Assembly (NCBI GenBank): GCA_902729315.2
Contig: LR746264.1
Coordinates: 6,782,878-6,846,877, forward strand
Source: Spirodela intermedia
Taxonomy: Eukaryota > Streptophyta > Magnoliopsida > Alismatales > Araceae
Direction of reading: 5' to 3'
Length of the DNA: 64,000 nucleotides
The notes beneath the pieces were generated by a model, which saw nothing but the letters and a program-made list of their open reading frames with translations, was not told where the DNA came from and did no database searches. Position numbers and translations under genes: made by a program. This document shows positions 25,778 to 34,576 of the stretch, one piece after another. Within the stretch, counting starts at the first letter, position 1; the number at the start of each line of letters is the position of its first letter.

Positions 25778-27588
25778 TCAGCAGCTCAGAGCTTCGTACT
25801 TCACCGAGATGGCCCTGTTGAAGTTCACCTGAGAGAGAAGGCTCCCCACGGCTGCCAAGTCACGGCAGAACACCCCTTGAAAAACCGACGCGGCGGCTGC
25901 GGCCGCCGCTTTCGCGTCCGACGGCAGCTGCCGTCCGGTTTCGTCGGGCTCGCCCGACTCGACGTTTGATCTCTGTGAACCGCTGGATTCTCCTTCCGCC
26001 GCCGGCTTCTCCGTCGACTGTGGGGACAGAACAGCGGTGGCTGCTGCGGCTTGCAGCGCCGCAACAACGGCCCTCAGCCTCTGCTTCTCCGCTGCTTCTT
26101 CATCTATGACGGTGGACATGATACTCGAATAACCCTTCTGAAGAAGACGATACAGCATCAAAGCCGACATCTTCGCCTGGTCCCTCACCGCGTCCAAGTC
26201 TCGATAATCGTCGGTGAACTCCACCCGATCGACGAACGCCGCCGCCTTGTCGGGGCGGTGCTTGAGGGACAGCAAAAGATGGGCACGCTCCAATTCGGAT
26301 CTGCTGCACCCCCTCCTCACGCCGATCAGCGCGTAGTAATCCACGTTGTAGGCTTCCCCCCTCGCCACCCTCTGCCGCAGCTCCTGAGTCCTCGACGCGA
26401 GGGCTCGCAGGTCGCCGGCGATGTCGTGGTAGCGGACGCCGTTGTGGAGGCGCCATGCCGGACCGGGAAGCTTCCGGTCCCGGAGAATGGCGTCGTAGAG
26501 GAGCTTGAGGTGGTCGAGGTCGCGAAGGCAATCGGGAAAGGAACGCACCGACTCAAGCAGGTCGGCCCTCGCGCGCAGTGCCGGTATGGACGCCGGATCG
26601 AGAGCAAGAGCTCGGTTGCAGTCGGCTATGGAGTCGGCGATCCTGCCGGAATCGCGGTAGGCGGCGGCGCGTCCGACCAGGCAGCCGGCGGCGAACGAGT
26701 GAGGGGTCCCTCGCCGGCCGTCCAAGAGCTTGGTGAAGTGGCGGACGGACTCGGTAGAGAGGCCCGCGTCGAGCGCCGCCACGGCGGCGGCGCGGCGCCG
26801 GAGGAGGAGCTTGATGTGACTGAGGAGGTGCGCAGCACCCTCCAATTCCGTCGAGAGAATCGGCGGAGATGAGCTCGACGTAGCCGGACAGGACTCGTTG
26901 CTGATGAGGATCGAAGAAGAAGAGAAATCGTCGTCGGAGAGGTAGCGGCTCTCTCGGCGCGACGCCGCCGTGGCGAGGCGCCTCCCGGTCTGGAGGAGCA
27001 CCATGGCGTCCTCCATCATCCCTAGGTGGCTGCAGGCCTTGCCCAACACCATGTACCTGGAAAAAAGAGGCCGCCAGACAGGACAGGAAGCGCAAGGTCA
27101 GCGATCGAGCGCGGATGAATAAACGACAGCTCATCCATGTCTTGCGGAAAGGGATGGGACCTAGACCTAGCCCTGCTGTACTGCAGATTGAAGAAGATGA
27201 AACAGGAATTCCCATCACTACCCCCCTCCTCCCCTATTGCCCAGCTACTGCTGACTTGCAGGAAGGAGTTTGGGGGGCCGTTCTGGGGGACCGACTACCA
27301 TGATCTGTCACTGCACACGGAAGGTCGTCCGGAGGAAAAAGTATAGGCTGAGCTCGGCGTTGAATTCGCCGGAGAGGACTGTACTGGCTTCTTCTTCTGT
27401 GGGTTCTTACACGCCCGCTAAGATCTTGAAGAGAAGGATAATCTAACAAGAACAGAACCTCTACCGCTGAAATTTCTTCCCCCTTTTTTTCTGATCGCTG
27501 TCAGGAAATGCGAGAGAAATGGATTTAGAGGAAGACAGGGTGCTGGATTGGAGGAAATGACATGAGAGTGCAGCACTGCATAACCCCA

Positions 27589-27633
<45 letters not shown>

Positions 27634-28295
27634 CTCCATGCTCCTTCATGGCCGCAGTCCCTGTACAACCCAGCCAACACCTTCCTCTTCATGTCTGCCA
27701 TGGAGAGGCACCTGAGAACACCGTCGGGTTTAGAGTATTCCTCATCCGAGGAGGAAGAGGGCGAAGGAAGCAGCTTGACCCGCTCCCTGGACAGCTGCTG
27801 AGACTGGGAAGAAGACGAGGAGTTGTCCGAGGAGAGGGACGTGAACGAGTCGCCCACGTCCTCTGCCCCCCTGAAACTGGGGATGTAGTCCTGGAGCATG
27901 TCGGCGACCTCACGGAACCGCCGGAGATAAAGCAGAGACCGGGCCCTCAGCTCGAGCGCCGCCTCGTTGCGCGGGGAGACGGCGAGGGCGGCATCGAGCA
28001 GCCCGAGCGCCACTTGGACGTCGCACGGCTCCTCCGTCGAGATGAGCGCTCGCGCGTCCTTGACGTACTTTTCGACGATCTGCACCAAACCGAGAAATCA
28101 CACAATGCCGGTGAGCAAAATAGATTCCCGAGTCTACGCACAGCCAGAAACGAGAGTGAGAGAGAGAAAGAGAGAGATAGAGATGCTGAACGGAGACGCC
28201 TCAGTGGCGGGCGGAACAGTAGAGGGATATCCCACCTTGCGGCTGCTCAGCCACCAGTGCTTCTTCTTCGGGCACAGCGAGGGAGAAGACGACAT
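25778..28295 (-). CDS. TPR protein with J-like domain (At2g47440/At3g62570-like)
   Basis: Exons on the minus strand: 28295-28236, 28079-27634, 27056-25778; phases close and give 594 residues. It starts MSSSPSLCPKKKHWWLSSRK. The ATG is the first in frame and the KKHWWLS start matches what I recall of the family. TPR-like helices lie near residues 30-75 (LGLLDAALAVSPRNEAALE) and 260-335 (AAYRDSGRIADSIADCNRA, ALDPASIPALRARADLL). Residues 405-450 (NVDYYALIGVRRGCSRSELE) resemble a J domain, but the HPD tripeptide that stimulates Hsp70 is replaced by HRPD, so normal J function is doubtful. The C-terminus is Ala-rich and poorly conserved. A co-chaperone role is inferred from TPR plus J-like homology only. 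A 37-bp GA repeat ends at the first intron bases beyond exon 2. A TATA-like TTTAAATA lies near 28521-28530 on the minus strand. Confidence 0.88.
27592..27628. repeat. (GA)n microsatellite abutting a splice donor
   Basis: About 18 GA units lie 4-5 bp inside intron 2 of the TPR gene, immediately after the donor GTACC, so on the minus strand the intron begins GTACCC followed by a pure CT tract. Confidence 0.95.
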
Positions 28296-30778
28296 CTCGA
28301 CCAGGGCATCACCTTGCAGTTGAAGAAGAAGAAGACAACGACCAGGGGAGCGGGAAGGGCGGGAGGGGCGGGAGCGGCGGGAGCGGCGGGCGTAGACAGC
28401 TTTCTTCCCCGCTCCCTCTCCTGCGGGATGGGAGGTGAGGAGTTGACGAGAGTGAAACAGACCGGAGAGAAGAGAGGGGAAGGGGCGGAGGGTAAGATCG
28501 GGAGCAGGGAACCCCACCACTCTATTTAAAGCGAGGGAAAAGATGTGGAGGGGGGGAGGGAGAAGATAGCCACAAACAGGGAACACCCGGAGCCGTAACA
28601 GGGACTCGGATGCCAGCCTTGACTGTGTCTTCCTTGCGCCATCCCTCCGCCGGGGTTTCCCTCCCGAAGAAAGCTTTCATCCTCTGTTTCTTCGCTGGCA
28701 AGATGCTCTCAGACCTAAATTTAAATAGGACGAAGAAAAAAAAGGACAAGCCTCTGCCACCTAAAAGCTCAGCAAGGAGAAGACCCGACCCAATCAGATA
28801 ATACCTTATCGACCGGCTGTAGCACGTTATTCCGGCCCAGTCGCGGGTCATGCAGTCCACCCCAAAATACCAGATCGTGGACTTTTGAATATAATTTCCT
28901 TAATGCCCCTAATACTTGGTTGAAGTATCCCCTTCACCTCTTCTGAGTTATCCGTATCAACCCGACTCGGGAAACCCATTGAATTTTCAAATCGTGGCAG
29001 TAATGACCGAGTCAGCCGTTTCGATCGGATCAGCAGAAGAGATCTCAGTGCGGATCGGAAAGGGGTGTTATGGTCTTTCTAAGTTGGAACTAATAATTTT
29101 GGACCGGCAGAACCGGTGCCCGGATCTTTCCCTCCCTCTATTTTCGTCGTCTGTTTCCTTTCTCTTGCCGTCTTTGAGAAGGATAGGCCTTTCCGTGGGG
29201 CCCACACGACTTTCTGTTCAATCGGGCACATGAAAATCAGAGTAGAGAGAGAGGATAAAGGGGGGAGGGCAAAAAGGGGAAAGGTGGGGGGGGCCCTACT
29301 CCAAACTCCTCTCTCTCTCTGTCTCGCTCTGTATTCGGCCTCCTTAATCAAGCTCATGGGATGTATGCCGAACCATTAATGCACCTGCTGGCCCGCGCGC
29401 CCCTGGCCCTGATGCGTGATGGGGTCCAACTCTGGCCCACAATCCAGATGGTAGAGAGACAGCTGGGATGCGGGCCCGCTCAAATGACAGTTCGGCCTAC
29501 GCCACGTAGGCTACTCATAGAGGTCAATCGCATCATTTAACGGCCACAGTTGACCACGTTATCGGGTCCCGTTAACGGGCATTGTGTAAGCGGTTGTTTC
29601 GGTTTTTTCTCTCCACCTGTCGCGGTTTTAATACTGTCGACGTACCCGTTATCAGACCGTTGGTGGCCACGTCCCCACAACCCAGTTAAGGCCTCCTGTG
29701 TAGCAGGTGGCTTCTTTGTCTGGTCTTTAATCTGGTGGTTAGATAATAAAAGGGGGAGGCCCTCCTCGGCCGTCGCCGGCTTCAAGCTCGTCCTCCTCCG
29801 GCGGCACTCCGGCAGAAGGCGGTCCTTCCCCACTTTCCTACGACGCCATTATTTCTCCAAGTTCCAGCGGGAACGTATGTACTGACTACTGTATGAGATT
29901 GTTTTTTCCCGAGCTCGAATGAGACGTCCATGACGAGCGAAAGCTTGTGTGTTTCTTTAATACACAATGAGGCGAGCTCTGCGGCTGGTGTCCCGCATTA
30001 ACTGCTCCCCCTGCCATCGGATTCCTTCTGAGAGAAGAAGAAGATCTCGAAAGGGGAGGAGTTGATCGTATGATTCTGCTTGCGGGGAGATGGCTGCCGT
30101 AGTTTATACGCCTGGACGACAGCCCCCCTCGCCGCCCGGGAGTGTGCCTTGTTCTGCAGGCAAAGGGGGCCTCACGTCGAGAGATGTGGAGCATTTATAA
30201 ACCTGGAAGTGTAGGTGGAGCACTAGCGCCGTATTTTGAACTTCTAAGATTATCCGAAGACACGTAGGCGGTGACTTGCGCATCAACACGCCCCGAGGAG
30301 GGGAGGGAAGAAGATCCCGAGTTGGGTGAAACCCAGTTAGACGGACATCAATTTTCCGATAAAGGGAAGACTACCTCCTCTCCTTCTCTCTCTCTCTCCC
30401 CCCACTGTGCCACAAGGGACAGCTTTATTGAAAGGAATGTTATGGAGAAGATCAGCTGGCGGACTAATTCCTCGCCGTCAGCGTCCATGTGATAGTTCCT
30501 ATCGACGACATCTTCCTGCCGGTGCAACCGCATCTCCGGCCCCGGGATAGCGGCGAATGAGAGCCGGAGGGCGTCACTATCCATCCGGAGCAGACACACC
30601 TACTGGCTTCTTGTACCGCTGTTCATGTTGGACCCCCACATTAAGCCATCGGCAGTTAGCTCCGCCCCATCCAAGTTGCGCCAGCGACAAAGCAGGTCCC
30701 CCCACCTCCGCGGCCGATATCGACCATCAATTATCCTCTTCTCCTTCGTCTTTCTCCCCGTCTGTCTGCTCATCCTTC
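28296..30778. other. TPR gene upstream region and intergenic DNA
   Basis: This contains the 5'UTR and promoter of the TPR gene (GA/purine-rich at 28150-28180, TATA-like sequence near 28525) and then about 2 kb of GC-rich intergenic DNA. Short open frames at 29079-29379, 29537-29885 and 30348-30841 on both strands have no recognisable domain and are not called. Confidence 0.55.
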
Positions 30779-31153
30779 TCATTCCCTATCTTCGTCTTCC
30801 GCTTCCAGCGGAAAATGACGAGAAATGATCTTTCGACGTAAAACGGCCGGAATCGACCGCGGTTCATCTACCACACCCAAGTAAGAAGTGCAGTAGCAAG
30901 AACACTGAGCCAGTTCAGTCAAATTATCATACAATGCCGGGAATCTCTGGCGAGTAGATTCTCTAACCAGGGTCCGTCCATCCGTCCACAGTGCCCAGCG
31001 GTGGCAGAGGCAGAAGGGCTGGGCTTCGTAGGTCACGCGCTCGTGGAGATCGTAATCTCTCTCCTGAATTATGAGGGGAACATCCATAACAGGAGGAGCT
31101 ATACCCATGGCCTCCAGCGCGTCCCCCCCCCCCCCCCCCCCCAACCCCACCAT
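30779..31153 (-). other. Unassigned 124-codon open frame
   Basis: The frame has more balanced composition than its neighbours (for example MDVPLIIQERDYDLHERV and CHRWALWTDGRTLV, then YDNLTELAQCSCYC). It begins just 3' of a poly-C/poly-G run that encodes a GGGGGG stretch. I see no domain, signal peptide or matching exons on either side. It could be a lineage-specific gene, a first exon, or chance. Confidence 0.2.
31122..31142. repeat. Poly-C run of about 21-22 bases
   Basis: A homopolymer C tract within 31121-31145, followed by AACCCC. On the minus strand this is a long G run. Its exact length is unreliable in most sequencing data. Confidence 0.85.
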
Positions 31154-31765
31154 TTGCCTCCCTCTTCATCCACAGACTGGCCGGCTGTTCAGCGCCCTCC
31201 CCGCCAGATCTTTTCAACACCCCGCTGTCTTTTCTCAGCCGCCAACCCTCCCACAGTCACGGGTCTTGTCCAATCCTTCCTTTCCTCCCCCGGCGCCCCA
31301 CATGGACAACCTCCCCCGGCACTGGTACGCCCTTCCCGACGACCGCAGTCCTCGTTGTATTCTCTGGCTGCTTCCTCCCGGATCACTGCACGGCCTACGG
31401 CCTCTTCTCTCCACGCTGTGGAGATTCGTCCTCGTTGGACATGGTTACAGATGAAGCCGAAGATTAAAACGCGGCCCTCTGGTCAAAGCACAAGAACGCT
31501 GGATTCTCTTTGGCCCGAGCGGATGAGGCCACCTCGGATTATCGAACTCCACGCCGGCCGATGATCCCATCAAAATCCAGACGGCCCTCGACGGGTGGTC
31601 AATCTATCGTTCGTTTGGCCTTCGACGGCTGTTTCTTCGGATTGATGGGCCCCACTCGCTCATCCGATCTTCGCTCCACAGCGGATTCTGGAGCTACCAT
31701 AGAAGAACGAACAGGAAGCAAAGAAACCCTCCAGTTTAAAATATAGAAGGCACGAGTAAAAAAGA
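31154..31765. other. Intergenic DNA, no gene recognised
   Basis: GC-rich sequence between the poly-C run and tRNA-Lys. Open frames here (31001-31564 on +, 31189-31386 on -) are Pro/Arg/Ser-rich and show no domain. Confidence 0.5.
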
Positions 31766-31838
31766 CGCCCACCGTGGGGCTCGAACCCACGACCACAAGG
31801 TTAAGAGCCTTGCGCTCTACCGACTGAGCTAGACGGGC
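31766..31838 (-). tRNA. tRNA-Lys (anticodon CUU)
   Basis: The reverse complement starts GCCCGTCTAGCTCAGTCGG and ends GGTTCGAGCC followed by the closing stem. The acceptor stem GCCCGTC pairs with GGTGGGC, including two G-U pairs. The D-arm (A-box TAGCTCAGTCGG) and T-arm (B-box GGTTCGAGCC) are intact. The anticodon loop CTCTTAA places CTT at 34-36, which reads AAG lysine codons. It is 73 nt without CCA and has no intron. A T run follows on the minus strand (AAAAAAG near 31758-31764 on +), suiting RNA polymerase III termination. Confidence 0.97.
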
Positions 31839-32267
31839 TGTCCTAATTTTTTCAAATGTTATTTTTACTTGCACCATAGGCCCTCAGAAAAGGGGCTCTC
31901 CCTGCAGCCGGATCCCTCTTCGCTCCCCGATGGCATTTATTAGATTTTGCAGAAGCCCCACGCAGGCCCTCGTCAAGTCCACGCCAAAACACAGTAAAAT
32001 GCTCTTGAAATTACTACCCACAACGATTCTCCGCGATTCATCCCGGGCAGGCAGCCCCTTGATCGAAACTCGTCGTTCTTTCGCTATCCGCTCACATGGA
32101 GCTCGGCTCCATTCATTCCACGAGCTATATATAGATGCTTCGTTGCCGAATTAACTACAGGAAATTGGCGTAAATTAACTACAAATATCGATCATCGGGT
32201 ATAGTCGATAGACCAACGCAGGAGCTTCTCTGAGGCAAGAACCTCGATCGGGCACAGCGCACCCCAG
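31839..32267. other. Intergenic DNA between tRNA-Lys and endosulfine
   Basis: No gene seen. It should contain the 3'UTR of the endosulfine gene, whose stop codon is at 32268-32270 on the minus strand. Confidence 0.5.
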
Positions 32268-32920
32268 CTACCCGCGAAAGCTAAGCTCGTCCCCGACGGA
32301 GGTGCAGGCCGGCCTTCGAGGTGGCAGGCGCCGGCGAGGTGTCGGCTGGGAAGAAAGAATAAAAACATAGAGTTCCGCGTCATGCCCTCGAGACCGAAAT
32401 CGGAAACAAAACGTACCCAGACAGACCGAACCTGCAGCTTCGGCCGTAGAGGCTCCGCAGCGGACCCCGCGGCCGCCCCTTCCTGCGGAGAGACGGCGAG
32501 TGAGCGAGAGAAAGCTTCACGGGAGGCAGATGAGGAAAGGCGTGACCTTTATTTAGCGGACCGGTCTTTCTTTGGGCGTACCTTACAGAGGGCCCAGTCA
32601 GCGGAGTCGAAGAAGGCTCTCCTCGTGTCCTGCAACGTAAAGCGCAGTTAGTTGGGTGTTGGTCAATAAATGGGTCGGTGATTTAATGGACCCATTCGGC
32701 CCATTTTGAAGTAAGCCAAAAAAAGGCACCTACTTTCGAGATTAGCGGCTTCTTCTTGGGCGCTATCCCCCCGTACTTCCTCTCCGGCGGCGGCTGCCAT
32801 CGGCGCTCGAATTTCAGACCGGAACAGAGAAAGAAATCGAGAAATCAGTTCCGAGAAAACGGGAACCCGAGATACCTTCGCCTCCGGCGATATCATGCCC
32901 TCTCCGCCGCAGCCGTTCAT
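32268..32920 (-). CDS. Endosulfine/ARPP family protein
   Basis: Five exons on the minus strand, all phase 0: 32920-32876, 32805-32734, 32629-32582, 32482-32432, 32345-32268. The product is 97 residues. The family core is clear: RKYGGIAPKKKPLISK, then AFFDSADWALCK, then EPLRPKLQ and a basic tail LPPRRPAC. In animals and yeast the Ser of FDSGDY is phosphorylated by Greatwall kinase, turning the protein into a PP2A-B55 inhibitor; here the site is FDSADW with Ser at about residue 48. In plants the role is less settled. The N-terminus (MNGCGGEGMISPEAK) is short and would be longer if translation began at an in-frame upstream position, but that path runs through a GA-repeat. The exon-2 acceptor is the least certain boundary. 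CTATAAAG at 33017-33023 sits about 100 bp upstream as a TATA box. Confidence 0.88.
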
Positions 32921-32927
32921 CTCCAAC

Positions 32928-32951
32928 CTCTCTCTCTCTCTCTCTCTCTCT
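32928..32951. repeat. (CT)n microsatellite in the endosulfine 5' leader
   Basis: About 12 CT units just upstream of the endosulfine start codon, so the 5'UTR would be GA-rich on the sense strand. Confidence 0.9.
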
Positions 32952-33016
32952 GAGACAGAGAACGGGGGAGGAAGGAGGAGGGGAGAGACGGAGGTAGGGG
33001 GAAGAGAGACCACGCA

Positions 33017-33023
33017 CTTTATA
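33017..33023 (-). promoter_or_regulatory. TATA box of the endosulfine gene
   Basis: TATAAAG on the minus strand about 100 bp upstream of the ATG at 32920. The distance leaves a 5'UTR of roughly 65-70 nt. Confidence 0.5.
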
Positions 33024-33488
33024 GAGCTTGTGGGTGGAGGGGAGAATCCGAAGCAAGCGACGGTTATGGGCGGCGGATAAGTGTGAGAAAGATGGAGGGG
33101 AAGATTCGGGGGTCAGAACCAGAAGCTCCGAATGTGCCCAGAAAGCGGGTGGGGGAGGAGGAAGATTAGAAAGGTCTGGCACTTGGGGAGGCGGAGGGCC
33201 GCGGCGGCGGCGCTGGTAAAGTAGGAAAGACGGCGAGTAGAATGTCTCCGTCCTTGCATGGTCCGCGAAGGACATCCTCACGGCCACTGCGTGCTTCCCG
33301 TGGGGGGGCCCACCGGCGGGAGACCTTTGGGCGGTGGGGTTACCCACTTCGAGGTTGACCCAGCATCTTCCCTGGATAATCCGCCGGTGTAGATGGGCCT
33401 TACCTACCACTCATGGCCCGGCCCACGGGAAAGATGGTACTCAAGTCAACCGTTTGACCTATGATGTCAAATAATATCTTTCACTGCG

Positions 33489-33795
33489 GTTTGCATTTTG
33501 TGTTACGAATTCCAGGGAAGATGAGCTCGCTGCGCATCTCAGGGGCAATTGGGGGCATCTCCTGAAGTCGAAGGGTTGACTTCGAAGAAATCATTGTGCG
33601 ACTATTGTGATGATATAGTAAATGCTGTATATATTGTCGCAAATATCAGTATGTCGGTACATAATAATTACCAAGTGGGGTGAAGAATAAAGAAATATTT
33701 TATCGTATTGGAAATATTATTCATTTATGATCGGTTAAATTAATAGTTTTTATTATGCGGATGGGCCCTACACAGGTCAAACTTACAATACTCCA
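33489..33795 (+). repeat. Diverged direct repeat, copy A
   Basis: Contains in order ACGAATTCCAGGGAAGATGA, CATCTCCTGAAGTCGAAGGG with TTGACTTCGA, ATCAGTATGTCGGTA, and GATGGGCCCTACACAGGT. The same blocks recur in the same order in copy B at 33802-34306. Pairwise identity within blocks is high but the spacing differs. Confidence 0.7.
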
Positions 33796-33801
33796 CGGGG
33801 C

Positions 33802-34306
33802 TTGCTTTCTGTGCTACGAATTATAGGGAAGATGACGGGGGAGGAGATATTGTCAAAAATAGTAATCTACACGTTTCTGTGGTTACTCATAGGGCCACTT
33901 GGACCCATCTCCTGAAGTAGAAGGGTTGACTTCGAGGCAGCCAAGTCTCACACAATCGTCACCTAAAATTCTGATTTTACTACTAGACAATGGCCTAATT
34001 ATTTTTTCTAAAAAATTTAACCACGGTTCCCCCAATTGTATAGAAAATAACCTATATATTATAGTAAATAAATAGATCAAAGTATATATATATCGGATAT
34101 ATATCGATAGAGATCGAGAGAGAGAGAGAGAGAGAGTACAGCTGGCTGGATCCCGTATCAGTATGTTGGTAGAAAATTACTACGTGGGTGACGAATGAAG
34201 ATTTTTTTTTCATCGTGAAAATATTATTTATTTCTGACTAGTTAAATTATTAGATTTTATGATGGGGTTGGGCTCTGTACAGGTTGGGCTTAAAAAAAAT
34301 CCGCCG
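33802..34306 (+). repeat. Diverged direct repeat, copy B
   Basis: Second copy of the blocks in copy A: ACGAATTATAGGGAAGATGA, CATCTCCTGAAGTAGAAGGG with TTGACTTCGA, ATCAGTATGTTGGTA and GTTGGGCTCTGTACAGGT. It carries about 160-200 bp of extra sequence in the middle, including TA- and GA-rich tracts at 34083-34136. Confidence 0.7.
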
Positions 34307-34576
34307 TGGCGTTTTTCCCGGGCACGGCCCAAGCCCAATATTGGGATCTTCTTATTTGGACCTACGGATCAAACGGCTATTATTGTCTGGAAGTAAAGCT
34401 GCCAAAGGTCCAAGCACTCTGGGTAGGTCAGTCGCCGCCGTAAAGTCTGCCTGTAGGGAGACCGGGAGTTCGCCGGCGGCGGGTCGGCGACGGCGACACT
34501 GGGGGAGGGCTTTCGCCAACCTCGTGCCAGCTTGGCGTTGCCAGAGGGAGGAGGTAGGAAGCTAATTGCGGGCGAG

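Larger units (their letters stand above)
33024..34576. other. Intergenic region between divergent endosulfine and TrpRS genes
   Basis: The endosulfine side (to about 33420) is GC-rich. The middle is AT-rich and holds a diverged direct repeat pair (listed separately) plus a GA tract near 34115-34136. The TrpRS side contains several GGGCT/GGCCCA site-II-like elements around 34264-34335, common in promoters of translation genes. No further gene was seen. Confidence 0.5.

Noticed and set aside
26051-26872. 273-codon + strand frame
   Set aside because: Antisense shadow of the TPR gene exon 3, sustained by high GC.
27648-28529. 293-codon + strand frame
   Set aside because: Antisense to TPR gene exons 1 and 2 and continuing through purine-rich repeat sequence.
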